Assembly: GCA_030848545.1 (NCBI GenBank)
Contig: JAVDCA010000021.1
Span: forward strand, 1 to 64,000
Direction of reading: 5' to 3'
Source: Astrobacterium formosum
GTDB taxonomy: Bacteria; Pseudomonadota; Alphaproteobacteria; Rhizobiales; Xanthobacteraceae
DNA length: 64,000 nucleotides
Made by a program: the position numbers and the translations under genes. The notes beneath the pieces were generated by a model. The model ran no database searches, had not been told where the DNA came from, and was given only the letters and a program-made list of their open reading frames with translations. The first letter of the stretch is position 1. Every line of letters begins with the position of its first letter. Positions 34,819-43,731 of the stretch are shown piece after piece.

Positions 34819-35073
34819 TCATCGTTCAGGCTGCTTCGGATTCTCTGGCGGAGCCATGACCGGCGCCTCCACGGCCGGACGCCGCAGCAGCGGCATTCCG
34901 TCCCACGGCCGCTTCGTCGTTTCGCGCTTCATGGCCTCGTCCATCTTGGCACGATCGGCTTTGATGCGTTCTCGATCGGTCTGTTGGACATCGGGCGCGA
35001 GCGGTTGCGCCAGCGCCGCCTCAATCGCGAGTACTGTCGCGAGGACGATCATCGCCAGGGATGGAGGGTTCAT
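34819..35073 (-). CDS. Small secreted protein, doubtful
   Basis: An 84-residue frame with a good signal peptide (MNPPSLAMIVLATVLAIEAALAQ) followed by a charged, Pro-rich short mature part (QQTDRERIKADRAKMDEAMKRE and PENPKQPER). Codon composition and the signal peptide favour a real gene, but there is no clear Shine-Dalgarno and no recognised family. It stands alone between the scar region and the dehydrogenase gene. Confidence 0.5.
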   Translation of the reverse strand: MNPPSLAMIVLATVLAIEAALAQPLAPDVQQTDRERIKADRAKMDEAMKRETTKRPWDGMPLLRRPAVEAPVMAPPENPKQPER

Positions 35074-35357
35074 TCACACCGATAGCATGCCCAGGGCCGT
35101 TTGTCTCGTGACCTGAGCCCCAGGACTCAGCCAAAGATAGGTTGTCGTCTTGGATGCACGTGTTCGTGACATCATGGCGCTTCTGGCGACTGGAAGGCCG
35201 GTGTGTGATTCCGGCGCGGTCGTCTGCTCATGGTTTCTCCTGATTCGCAGGCCGAGCGTGCCCGCTGTCAGGCAAATTCTCCATCTGTCGCTGTGTGCAG
35301 ATTTCCGGGTCGGCCCTCGGTTCGCTCCCGCCAAGCATGCGATCATTCCGGAATCGT

Positions 35358-36446
35358 TCAACTCTCCGGAAGAGTATCCAGCATCCCGCGGATTTCGCCG
35401 CACAGTTGCTCGGTAAAGGCTTTCGTGCCGAGGGCACCGCCAAGATCGCGTGTGCGGCGCCTCGGATCCTTGATCAGATTGTCGACCGCGGTCTCGATGG
35501 CGCGTTCCGCCGACGCCAGATCCGGTCGACTGTGCCGTCTCCCGAGCCAGCCCAGAAGCATGGCCGCCGACAAGACGAGCGACACCGGGTTCGCTTTGTC
35601 CTGACCGGAGATGTCGGGGGCCGAGCCGTGCTGCGCCTGCGCCATGCACTGGGTCTCTCCGGCATTGATTGCACCGCCGAGACCGAGGCTGCCCGACAGC
35701 TCCGACGCCTCGTCCGAAAGGATGTCGCCGAACATATTGGTGGTCACGACGACATCGAACCGCGATGCTTCACGAACGAGAAGCGCGGCCATCGAATCGA
35801 CCAACTGTTCTTCATAGAGAATCTGCGGATATTCCTCGGCGACCTTGCGGACTTCCCGCAGGAACAACGCCTCTGACACTTTGACGACGTTGGCCTTGTG
35901 GACGGCTGTGACCTTCCGGCGGCGCTGCGCCGCCATTTCGAACGCCGCCCTGGCGATCCGGCGGGAGCCGGTCGCCGTGATCTTGCGCACTGACAGCGCG
36001 ACATCGGGGGTCGGCATGAACTCGCCCACCCCCCAATGCATGTTGCGGTCCGAGTAGAACCCTTCCGTGTTCTCCCGCACGATGACGAGGTCCATGGGCG
36101 TGCGACCCCAGTGCGGCACACCCTCGCGCGAACGCGCCGGCCGGATATTCGCGAACAGGTCGAGCACGATCCGCAATTCACTGGAGACGTTGATGCCGCC
36201 CTCGCTACGCACCGGATATTCGGAATGGGAGACCGGCGCGAGCACAATCCCGTCGCACTTGCGGCATGCATCGAGTACATGCGTGGGCAACGTGGTCCCG
36301 ACCGCCTTCAAGGTGGCGAGCCCAACCTCGTACGTCTCGAAGGTCAAGCCGAGCGACAGGCCTCGATCGACCACTCGCAAGACCTCAAGCGCAGCGGCCG
36401 AGGTTTCTGGACCGATGCCGTCACCGGACAGCACAACGAGATGCAT
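35358..36446 (-). CDS. Isocitrate/isopropylmalate dehydrogenase-family oxidoreductase
   Basis: A 362-residue NAD(P)-dependent beta-decarboxylating dehydrogenase of the LeuB/Icd/tartrate dehydrogenase superfamily, acting on a malate-type substrate. LSGDGIGPETSAAALEVL is near the N-terminus, VRENTEGFYSDRN and the metal-binding FDVVVTTNMFGDILSDEASEL in the middle, and HGSAPDISGQDKANPVSL near the end. NVSSELRIVLDLFANIRP replaces the LeuB-type LRPE..LRK.L..FANLRP, so leucine synthesis is unlikely. The start at 36446 has AGGAGG ideally placed. It is last in line after the TRAP genes, separated by 197 bases with GC-rich hairpins. A 2-hydroxyacid with a C3 side group (tartrate, D-malate or an isopropylmalate analogue) is the likely substrate class. 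Confidence 0.9.
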   Translation of the reverse strand: MHLVVLSGDGIGPETSAAALEVLRVVDRGLSLGLTFETYEVGLATLKAVGTTLPTHVLDACRKCDGIVLAPVSHSEYPVRSEGGINVSSELRIVLDLFANIRPARSREGVPHWGRTPMDLVIVRENTEGFYSDRNMHWGVGEFMPTPDVALSVRKITATGSRRIARAAFEMAAQRRRKVTAVHKANVVKVSEALFLREVRKVAEEYPQILYEEQLVDSMAALLVREASRFDVVVTTNMFGDILSDEASELSGSLGLGGAINAGETQCMAQAQHGSAPDISGQDKANPVSLVLSAAMLLGWLGRRHSRPDLASAERAIETAVDNLIKDPRRRTRDLGGALGTKAFTEQLCGEIRGMLDTLPES

Positions 36447-36643
36447 GGATTCCTCCGTTAGGTCGGAACGCATTTGACCCAGGCGACACGCGGACCTGAG
36501 GAGGCCGCCGTTCCGGGCGAAACCGGGGCGCTCGAGCACGCCCCGGGCAACCGGTATTGAACTCGCCCGGCTCAGTCACCGGGTGGGGCGCCGCCCCGCC
36601 GGATGCGACGGGGCGACAAGGCGACCGCGCAGCGCCGCCCCTT

Positions 36644-37663
36644 TCATTGATTAGCTTCACCGATCTGGTGCATGCGGGCCATCACCTCGGCACCGACGGA
36701 CGTATCGCCGTACTCCTTCCACACCGGCGCGACCGCTTTGGTCCACTGGGCGCGCTGTTCCTTGGTCAGATCGTGGATCTTCTTGCCGAGCTTTCGCACC
36801 TTGTCGTAGGCCTCGTCGTTCTCCTTGCGGGTGCTCTCCCAATTCCACACCGTCGCGGCTTTGAGCGCCTCCTGCAGCCCAGTGCGGATTTCGGGCGCCA
36901 ACCCTTCCCACCACTGCTTGTTCACGCTGACGATGTAGAAGCTGTACTGGTAATTGACCCTGGTGACCTGATCGATCATTTCGTGCAGACCGGCGCCGAC
37001 CAGGGCGTTGGGCGCGGGCTCGACGGCGTCGATGACACCCTGTTGAAGGGCGGTGGGCACCTCGCTCCAGGACATGCTCGAGACATTGGCGCCGAGCGCC
37101 TGCATGGTCTTGATGTCCGCTGGAACCGGCTGGACGCGGATCTTGACGCCCTTGAGATCGGCCGGCACCAGAATCGGCTTGGTGCCGCGATAGCTGAAGT
37201 CGCGGCCCCCATTGATCCAAGTCGCCACCGGCAGGATGTTCTTGCGCTCCAGATCGGCGAGCACGGTCTTGCGAACGATGGGGTCCTTCATCGCCGTGTC
37301 GACTGCTTCCGGCGTCGACAAGAGGAATGGGAGCGACAGCGCGTTGATCTTCGGCGCGATCGGCGCATAGATTCCCTGCGTCGGAGCAATCAGGTGCACA
37401 CTGCCGAGCTGCAGCCCCTGAACCTGGGTCTTCTGGTCGAACAACGTGCCGCTGTGGTGCACTTCGACTTTGACTTTGTTGCCGAGCCGCTTCTCGATCT
37501 CCTGCTTGAGGACGTCGAAAGTCTGGCCCTTGACCCCGACGGCGTTGTTGTCGTTCGAGAGGATGACGCGTACCTGCGCGCCAGCCGGCTGCGTGACCGC
37601 ACAGACGGCAGTACCCACCAGGCCAATGATTGCCGCCCGCGGCAATATTCGTCTCAGATTCAT
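36644..37663 (-). CDS. TRAP transporter substrate-binding protein (DctP family)
   Basis: A 339-residue periplasmic receptor of a tripartite ATP-independent transporter. The signal peptide ends at QPAGAQ (about residue 29). DctP signatures include KVEVHHSGTLFDQKTQVQGLQLGSV, the ligand-contacting LKGVKIRVQPVPADIKTMQALGANV with the conserved Arg, and TALQQGVIDAVEPAPNAL. GGAGGG lies before the ATG. It is 31 bases downstream of the large permease. The Arg that pairs with a substrate carboxylate supports an organic acid ligand, in line with the dehydrogenases and aconitase nearby. Confidence 0.95.
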   Translation of the reverse strand: MNLRRILPRAAIIGLVGTAVCAVTQPAGAQVRVILSNDNNAVGVKGQTFDVLKQEIEKRLGNKVKVEVHHSGTLFDQKTQVQGLQLGSVHLIAPTQGIYAPIAPKINALSLPFLLSTPEAVDTAMKDPIVRKTVLADLERKNILPVATWINGGRDFSYRGTKPILVPADLKGVKIRVQPVPADIKTMQALGANVSSMSWSEVPTALQQGVIDAVEPAPNALVGAGLHEMIDQVTRVNYQYSFYIVSVNKQWWEGLAPEIRTGLQEALKAATVWNWESTRKENDEAYDKVRKLGKKIHDLTKEQRAQWTKAVAPVWKEYGDTSVGAEVMARMHQIGEANQ

Positions 37664-37694
37664 CATTCCCTCCATTCTTTGCTGAATGACCGCT

Positions 37695-39017
37695 TCACCT
37701 GAACATCAAACCAGGCAGGAACAGCGACAATTGCGGGACATAGGTGACGAGCAGCAGCGTCGTCAGCGTCACCGAGAGCCACGGCAGCGCGGCCTTGAAC
37801 ACTTCCCAGGGCGGCAGCCCCGACACCGCGCTGCCGACATACAGATTGAGACCGACCGGTGGGTGGATCAAACCGAGCTCGATATTGACGACCACGATGA
37901 TGCAGAAGTGCACGGGATCGACGCCGAGCGCCATAGCGGCCGGGAACAGGATCGGCACGAACATGAGTACGGTCGGGAGGCCTTCGAGAAAGAACCCGAC
38001 GATGATCAGCAACACGTTGACCATCAGGAGAAACACCCATTGCGGCGGATCGAGCGCCACGATCAATGCACTCACCGCCTGCGGGATGCCGAGCTGGGTG
38101 ATGAAAAAGGCGAACAGGAGCGCGTTGATGGTGATGAAGAAAATCATCCCCACGCTCGGCGCCGTCGCCACGATCGTCTTCACCGCTCCCATGAAGTCGG
38201 TCTCGCGGTAGACCAGCAGACCGATGACCAGCGCCAGCGCCGCCGCCATGATCGCCGCCTCAGTCGGCGTGAAGATCGCGCCACCCTCAAAGCTCACACC
38301 GAACGCCTCGAAGCCCGGGAACCCGTAGATGCCGACGAAGATCGTCATCGGCAGCAGCAGCGCCGGACCGGCTGAGACCAGCGCGTCCCATCGTTGCCGC
38401 ATGGTCGAACGCGGCTGCAGCGGAACCTTGGCGCGCCGCGCCAGGAAAGCCGCCATGACCAGCAGGCCCGTTCCGTAGACGAGGCCCGGAATCACGCCGG
38501 CGATGAACAGTCGCGCAATCGACGTCTCGGTGACGAATCCGTACATGATCATCGGAATCGACGGCGGAATCAGGATGCCGAGCGAACCTGCCGTGGCGAT
38601 TGATCCGATCGCATAGCGCGGCGAATAGCCGTCGCGCACGAGCGCGGGATAGAGGACCCGCCCGATCGCGGCCACCGTCGCCGGCGACGAGCCCGAGATC
38701 GCCGCGAACATCATGCAACTGAGAATCGAGGTGATGCCGAGGCCGCCGCGCAAATGGCCAACGAAGGCATTGGCGAGATTGACCAGACGGCGAACCAGCC
38801 CGCCGGTCTCCATCAGGGCGGCGGCGAAGAAGAAGAACGGCACTGCCATCAGGGTGAAGTGCTCGACATTTGCCAGCACTTTCTGGCCGATGATGGCCGG
38901 CGGGATTGGGCTGAACAAGAACGACGTCAGTACCGCCGAGCCGCCGAGCGCCACGGCCACCGGAGCCCCGACCGTCAACAGTCCGAAGAAGACGACGAGA
39001 AGAACCGCGATGCTCAT
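37695..39017 (-). CDS. TRAP transporter large permease (DctM family)
   Basis: A 440-residue polytopic membrane protein with about 12 membrane segments, the sodium-coupled transport subunit of the TRAP system. Conserved DctM motifs are ISGSSPATVAAIGRVLYPALVRDGYSPRYAIG near residue 110 and ILIPPSIPMIMYGFVTETSIARLFIAG. Its ATG overlaps the stop of the small permease gene by 4 bases (ATGA). The length is typical. Confidence 0.95.
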   Translation of the reverse strand: MSIAVLLVVFFGLLTVGAPVAVALGGSAVLTSFLFSPIPPAIIGQKVLANVEHFTLMAVPFFFFAAALMETGGLVRRLVNLANAFVGHLRGGLGITSILSCMMFAAISGSSPATVAAIGRVLYPALVRDGYSPRYAIGSIATAGSLGILIPPSIPMIMYGFVTETSIARLFIAGVIPGLVYGTGLLVMAAFLARRAKVPLQPRSTMRQRWDALVSAGPALLLPMTIFVGIYGFPGFEAFGVSFEGGAIFTPTEAAIMAAALALVIGLLVYRETDFMGAVKTIVATAPSVGMIFFITINALLFAFFITQLGIPQAVSALIVALDPPQWVFLLMVNVLLIIVGFFLEGLPTVLMFVPILFPAAMALGVDPVHFCIIVVVNIELGLIHPPVGLNLYVGSAVSGLPPWEVFKAALPWLSVTLTTLLLVTYVPQLSLFLPGLMFR

Positions 39018-39553
39018 CGTGGGGCCTCCTCTACCGCCATTGCGCCGGTCTCACGGCTGGTCATCAGAATGTCTTCGCCGCGCGCCGCCCGCACGATACG
39101 GATGATGTAGCGGACCGAGAACAAACCCATCGTCAGCGGCACCAACAGATAGGTGATCCAGTCGGGAATACCGGTTTCCGGCGACACCGAGTCGATCATG
39201 TGGGCGAACAGGACGTAGAGGACGCCGCAGTAGATGAAATACCCGCACAGCGCGAGCGAGGCCGTGTGCGAGACGATGTTCATCCGCTGGTTCCAGCGAT
39301 CCGAAAGCGCCATTGCCAGCAGTTCGACCCGCACATGCTTGTCCTCGCGCACCGCGCGCGATCCGGCGAACAGCATTGCCGTGACGGTGAACAGCATGAA
39401 TGCCGCCTCCGACCAGTGGAAGCCTGTATTGAAGACGTAGCGCAGGACCACCTGCATCGTCCCCAAGCCGAGCGCAATCATGGTCAGAGAGCCGATCACC
39501 ACGCTCTCCAAGATCGACAAAAGCCGATCGAGTCGGGATAGAAACATCGTCAT
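39014..39553 (-). CDS. TRAP transporter small permease (DctQ family)
   Basis: A 179-residue protein with four membrane segments (about 12-35, 45-65, 85-110 and 130-150) and the DctQ hallmark FHWSEAAFMLFTVTAMLFAGSRAVREDKHVRVELL. It overlaps both neighbours by 4 bases: the large permease downstream and a small 78-codon frame upstream (ATGA at 39550-39553). The genes are therefore translated as a coupled set. Confidence 0.94.
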   Translation of the reverse strand: MTMFLSRLDRLLSILESVVIGSLTMIALGLGTMQVVLRYVFNTGFHWSEAAFMLFTVTAMLFAGSRAVREDKHVRVELLAMALSDRWNQRMNIVSHTASLALCGYFIYCGVLYVLFAHMIDSVSPETGIPDWITYLLVPLTMGLFSVRYIIRIVRAARGEDILMTSRETGAMAVEEAPR

Positions 39554-39786
39554 CGGATGACTCCCCTGTCTGAAAAGCCCGCTCGCCTTGGCAAGCCGAA
39601 GGGCCGCATTCGCAGGTACGCAAGCTCTGCAATCTCACGGGGGGTCGGGTCGATCGCGAACGGAGGCTCGCCGAGCGCCGGCAGGCCATCCGACGTGGAC
39701 CGGTATGCCATGCGGGATTCGATGCGCAGGACGGAGGCTCCTGCGGCAATCGTCGGGGGATCCCAGGTGTATCGCCGTGTTCTCAT
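39550..39786 (-). CDS. Small hypothetical protein coupled to the TRAP genes
   Basis: A 78-residue frame with GGAGG three bases before its ATG and a 4-base ATGA overlap with the small permease gene. These features point to a real cotranslated gene rather than a chance frame. The protein is soluble, with a C-terminal helix-prone part (PTPREIAELAYLRMRPFGLPRRAG) and no recognised family. It fills most of the gap between the amidohydrolase and the transporter, linking them into one minus-strand operon. Alternatively, it is a leader frame with only a translational role. Confidence 0.5.
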   Translation of the reverse strand: MRTRRYTWDPPTIAAGASVLRIESRMAYRSTSDGLPALGEPPFAIDPTPREIAELAYLRMRPFGLPRRAGFSDRGVIR

Positions 39787-39860
39787 CCGCCTCCAACCCT
39801 CGCCTCAGAATCGAACACTCGTCACGAGATGAGCCGGCAGTCGGCTCGGACAATCGACGG

Positions 39861-40769
39861 CTAGAACCGATAGAGCTTCGCGGGTGTCTCCGTCAGGATC
39901 ATGCGTCGGACGCCTTCGTCCGAGCACCAGGTCAGGAAATCTGCCAGCCCCGACCGGTCATCCACCTGGCGATAGGGATGGACGGCCGTCGCGGCGAGGC
40001 CGGGCAGACGATTGGTATGCGGCCAATCCGTACCCCACAGCATGCGGTCGGGCGCCGCCGCGATGAGCGCACGGGCAATCGGCTCGACATCGGAATACCC
40101 CACGGCGCTCGAGATCCGGTAGGGCGCCGACAGCTTCACATAAACGTCGGCATTGCGCACCAGGTCCGTCACGACGGACAAGCCCGGCTGTCCCACTCCC
40201 TGATCGGCGGCGAGGCCGCCGAAATGATCGATGACGACCGGCACGGACAGATCGGCGATGACGGCGGCGGTCGCCACGATGAGCGGCAGGCCGGCATAGA
40301 TCTGGATGTGCCAACCGAACGGCCTGATCCGACGGGCAAGCGCGGAGAGCTCTTGGAGCGCGACAGCGGGATTGCGAATCCCGGCGGTTTGCAGATTGAT
40401 ACGCACGCCGCGCACGCCGCGCGTGTCAAGCCGGCGCAACTCGTCGTCGGCGATGTCAGGCGCGACCACCGCGACGCCGCGCGCCGCTCCACCAAGTTCG
40501 GCCATGGCGTCGAGCATGCAGGTGTTGTCAGTGCCGTAGAAACTCGGCTGGATCAGTACACATCTGCCGATACCGAGGGCTGCGTGGAACATTCGCAGAT
40601 CACGCGTCAACGCCGGCGGCGGCGTGTACTGACGCTGGGCCCGCATCGGAAAGCGATCCTGCGGACCGACGACATGGACATGGCAGTCGCAGGCGGATGA
40701 CGGCAACCCCGCCGCCGTCCGCGCACGGATCTGATCGACTGCGGGCAACATCGAAACCTCGTTCGCCAT
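39861..40769 (-). CDS. Amidohydrolase-2 family hydrolase (LigI/PDC-lactonase-like)
   Basis: A 302-residue TIM-barrel hydrolase. The metal-binding CDCHVHVVGP (His30, His32) follows a short lead, VVIDHFGG carries the mid-barrel His, and LWGTDWPHTN carries the essential Asp. This pattern matches LigI, 2-pyrone-4,6-dicarboxylate lactonase, and sugar-acid lactone hydrolases, which open lactones of di- or tricarboxylic acids. It is divergent from the first LysR gene and heads the minus-strand line that leads to the TRAP genes. The start at 40769 was chosen because it has GGGGCG just upstream and removes an Arg-rich extension. A lactone of an imported organic acid is the likely substrate. Confidence 0.85.
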   Translation of the reverse strand: MANEVSMLPAVDQIRARTAAGLPSSACDCHVHVVGPQDRFPMRAQRQYTPPPALTRDLRMFHAALGIGRCVLIQPSFYGTDNTCMLDAMAELGGAARGVAVVAPDIADDELRRLDTRGVRGVRINLQTAGIRNPAVALQELSALARRIRPFGWHIQIYAGLPLIVATAAVIADLSVPVVIDHFGGLAADQGVGQPGLSVVTDLVRNADVYVKLSAPYRISSAVGYSDVEPIARALIAAAPDRMLWGTDWPHTNRLPGLAATAVHPYRQVDDRSGLADFLTWCSDEGVRRMILTETPAKLYRF

Positions 40770-40850
40770 TGCGCCCCTGCCACTGCCGAACGCCTTCGTC
40801 ATCCGTCGGCATCGGCCTGCCATCCATTGGGGTCATGGATGAAAGATGAG

Positions 40851-40896
40851 GTCCAATCATTCCTGAGAGCCGGTGTATAAAGACAGTTTATGGAGC
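40851..40896. promoter_or_regulatory. LysR-type regulatory element, copy 1
   Basis: It lies between the divergent amidohydrolase and lysR genes. GTCCAATCAT (40851-40860) is followed 16 bases on by the inverted repeat ATAAA-GACAG-TTTAT (40877-40891), which fits the T-N11-A rule for LysR sites. The whole 46-base block recurs in the same register and orientation at 46828-46873, ahead of the other divergent LysR pair, with 31 of 46 bases identical. Confidence 0.6.
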
Positions 40897-40914
40897 GGCT
40901 GGAGGAGCAACGGC

Positions 40915-41931
40915 ATGACAGTCACCGGCATGACACTGAGGCAGATGGAGGTATTTTACGCCATCATGCAGACCGGCAGCGCGACCGGCGCGGCCGCATT
41001 GCTCAACACCACACAACCGTGCATCAGCACCGTGCTCAGGCATTGCGAATCCCAGCTCCGCATGAAGCTTTTCGATCGCATTGCCGGCCGCCTCCATCCG
41101 ACCCCGGATGCGGAGGAATTGTTGCCGGGAATCGAGGCGTTGTTCGCCCGCGTGGAAGTCGTCAACCGGCTCACGCGAGACCTCGCCGCCGGCCGGCGCG
41201 GTTCGCTCACGATCGCAGCCGCGTTCCCGATCGCCAATGGCTATCTGAGCAAGGCGGTCGCTCGCTTCATGGCGAAGCGGAAAGACACGAGCGTCGTCCT
41301 GCAATCGATGACCTCGCCGGAAGTCCTGGATCGCGTCGTCAATCGTGAGGTCGAACTCGGCATCGCCTTCGAGACCCTCAGCAGCCCCGCCGTCGATCTC
41401 GAGCTTCTGCTGCGCGCCAACATCGCCTGTGTCCTCAAGCCAGACCACCCACTCGCGGCCCGACCCGAGATCGACGTGCGCGACCTGGCGGACGAACCCA
41501 TCATCACTTACCAGCCAGGCATTCCCCAACGAACGCTGGTCGATCACGCTTTCATCCAGGCCAACATCGTGCCGCACATCACCACCCAGGTGACCATCTC
41601 GCTTACCGGCATCATGATGGCGCAATCGGGAGCGGGTCTGGCCCTCGTCGAACCCATCATCGTCGCCGGCATGGAGTTCTCATCCGTGGTGGCGCGGCCG
41701 CTGAAGCCGCGGGTCGGCATGAATGCGTACCTGATACGAAACCGGAACGCACCACGGTCGATGCTGACGGACATGTTCATCGACGATCTCAAGACCATGG
41801 TCCAACAGGACATCCCGACGATGTTTGGACCCTTGGTCACCCTTCCGGCGGCCGCGGATCGGCCGCGTGACGAGCGTCGGCCTCCGACCGGCGAACACCT
41901 GCGCGGCCGCCGGAAATCGGTCCCGGCCTGA
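40915..41931 (+). CDS. LysR-family transcriptional regulator, copy 1
   Basis: A 338-residue regulator. The winged HTH begins MTLRQMEVFYAIMQTGSATGAAALLNTTQPCISTVLRHCE, and the periplasmic-binding-like effector domain covers about 95-300 (SLTIAAAFPIANGYLSKAVARFM, ELGIAFETLSSP). It is unusually close to the second LysR at 47108 but has a longer, Arg/Pro-rich C-terminal tail after residue 300. It is divergent from the amidohydrolase gene, the usual layout for a LysR target. GGAGGAG before the ATG at 40915 decides the start; an ATG five codons later is also possible. Confidence 0.92.
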   Translation: MTVTGMTLRQMEVFYAIMQTGSATGAAALLNTTQPCISTVLRHCESQLRMKLFDRIAGRLHPTPDAEELLPGIEALFARVEVVNRLTRDLAAGRRGSLTIAAAFPIANGYLSKAVARFMAKRKDTSVVLQSMTSPEVLDRVVNREVELGIAFETLSSPAVDLELLLRANIACVLKPDHPLAARPEIDVRDLADEPIITYQPGIPQRTLVDHAFIQANIVPHITTQVTISLTGIMMAQSGAGLALVEPIIVAGMEFSSVVARPLKPRVGMNAYLIRNRNAPRSMLTDMFIDDLKTMVQQDIPTMFGPLVTLPAAADRPRDERRPPTGEHLRGRRKSVPA

Positions 41932-42339
41932 GACCACTTCTGGGTGTAGGGCAAATCAAGTGCATTCGGGCCGTCCCGCCGCCGACGGCTCCACCGCGAC
42001 CTCTTGCAATCCCGTTTCCGCGCAATCGCAACATGCTCGGGGACCGCGCGACCCCCTCGGTCATGTCCATCGACACCTCGCAATCGGCGGCTCCAGCCCC
42101 GGTCGGGGCAAGCCCGACAGGCGGCATCCGCGATCGCGAGAGCGATGCGCGCAGAATCGGGTATCGATCCATATTATGGACGGGCACGAACTCGGAATTT
42201 GACAAGCCTCGCCCACGACATCCAGTTTTTACGCCCCGACCGGCGGAGACCAGCACTTCGCATTGCCCCGCGACCCGCGGCTTCACCGCGCGTTTCGCGC
42301 CGCATGCGGACGCAACCACCGAGGCCCGACTTCGCGCGA
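41932..42339. other. Gap between lysR copy 1 and the PrpD-like gene
   Basis: These 408 bases contain no convincing gene. A perfect palindrome, CCATA-T-TATGG, at 42169-42179 lies 160 bases before the PrpD-like start and could be an operator for one of the LysR proteins. Confidence 0.4.
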
Positions 42340-43719
42340 ATGGACGATGACCCGAAGATGAGCGTTTCCACAGATATCGCCACCTGTGTGGTTTCTCTCG
42401 ACGATCGTGATCTCCCCCGTCAAGCGATCGACAATGCCAAGACGGTCATCCTCGATACGATCGGCTGCACCCTGGCCGGCTGCGACGAACCGGTCGTGCG
42501 CACGCTGCTACGAACGCCGGGCCTGAACACGCCCGGGGCGGTACCGTTGATCGGCCGCGGCGAACGGCTCGACCCGCTGTGTGCGGCGCTCGTCAACGGG
42601 GCCGCCGCGCACGCGCTCGACTTCGACGACGTCAACGTCGCCATCGGGGGGCATCCCAGTGCACCTCTGCTACCGGCCCTGTGCGCATTGGCGGAGATGT
42701 CGCCGTGCAGCGGCCGCGACTTCCTGCTCGCTTTCATCACCGGGTTCGAGGTGGAGACGCGTCTCGCCCGCAGCGTCAACTTCCATCACTACGAAAAGGG
42801 CTGGCATCCGACCGCCACTCTGGGGGTCTTCGGGGCTGCCGCGGCCTGTGCCAAACTGCTGCGCCTTCCGGCCGATCGGGTGGCGACCGCGCTCGCCTTG
42901 TGCACGTCGCTGGCGAGCGGCACCAAGGCCAATTTCGGAACCATGACGAAGCCGTTCCATGTTGGCCACTGCGCGCGCCACGGCCTCATGGCGGCCCTGC
43001 TCGCCCGCGAGGGCTTTACGGCCAACCCCGACGCGTTCGAGCACAAGCAGGGGTTCTTCCTGGTCTACAACGGGGTCGGGCATTACGATCCGGCGCTGGC
43101 GACACGCGACTGGGCCGCCCCCCTCGACATCGTCGCACCCGGCATCGGCATCAAGCTCTACCCGTGCTGCGACAGCACCCATCCGGCACTCGACGCGCTG
43201 TTCACCATGAAGAAGCGACACGGGTTCTCGGCCGACGATGTCGCCCGCATGGACGTCCTCGTGCACCCGTTGCGCCTCCTGCACGTGGACCGTGCCCGGC
43301 TCAAGACCGAGCTCGATGCCAAGTTCAGCGTCCAGTACTGCCTCGCCCGCGGCCTGCTCGATGGCCGTATCGGGCTCGACAGTTTTGGCGCCGAGGCACG
43401 CCAGGAGGCGCGGCTGCTGGACCTCATGGCGCGCACGCACGCCGCTCCCCATCCCGACCTGTCGCTGGCGACGGAAGGCAACTACTTGACCGAACTCACG
43501 GTGACGTTGCGCGACGGCGGCATCTGCCACATGCGCATGGATCGCCCGTTCGGACGCCGCGCCGACGAGCCGGCACCACCCGAACTGATCGCGAGCAAGT
43601 TCGACGCCTGCGCCGCCAAGGCATTGCCGGCCGAGACCGTCGCCTGCCTGCGCGAGGCGTTGTCGCATCTCGAGACGCTCGACGACGTGCGCACGCTGGT
43701 TCGCTTGTCGAGCCGCTGA
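42340..43719 (+). CDS. MmgE/PrpD-family dehydratase
   Basis: A 459-residue enzyme of the MmgE/PrpD family, which contains 2-methylcitrate dehydratase and cis-aconitate decarboxylase. Visible signatures are AKTVILDTIGCTLAG near the start, NGAAAHALDFDDVN, FEVETRLARSVNFHHYEKGWHPTATLGVFGAAAA and KLYPCCDSTHPALDAL. The family eliminates water or CO2 from tricarboxylic acids. With an aconitase nearby, it suggests processing of a citrate-like substrate. The longer frame from 42004 has a low-complexity front end; the start at 42340 (or 42358) gives the normal family length. It converges with the Ldh-family gene, leaving only 12 bases between them. Confidence 0.92.
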   Translation: MDDDPKMSVSTDIATCVVSLDDRDLPRQAIDNAKTVILDTIGCTLAGCDEPVVRTLLRTPGLNTPGAVPLIGRGERLDPLCAALVNGAAAHALDFDDVNVAIGGHPSAPLLPALCALAEMSPCSGRDFLLAFITGFEVETRLARSVNFHHYEKGWHPTATLGVFGAAAACAKLLRLPADRVATALALCTSLASGTKANFGTMTKPFHVGHCARHGLMAALLAREGFTANPDAFEHKQGFFLVYNGVGHYDPALATRDWAAPLDIVAPGIGIKLYPCCDSTHPALDALFTMKKRHGFSADDVARMDVLVHPLRLLHVDRARLKTELDAKFSVQYCLARGLLDGRIGLDSFGAEARQEARLLDLMARTHAAPHPDLSLATEGNYLTELTVTLRDGGICHMRMDRPFGRRADEPAPPELIASKFDACAAKALPAETVACLREALSHLETLDDVRTLVRLSSR

Positions 43720-43731
43720 GCCGGCGCGGCA

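Noticed and set aside
36557-37702. 381-codon plus-strand frame opposite the TRAP receptor
   Set aside because: Shadow of the DctP gene; no domain of its own.
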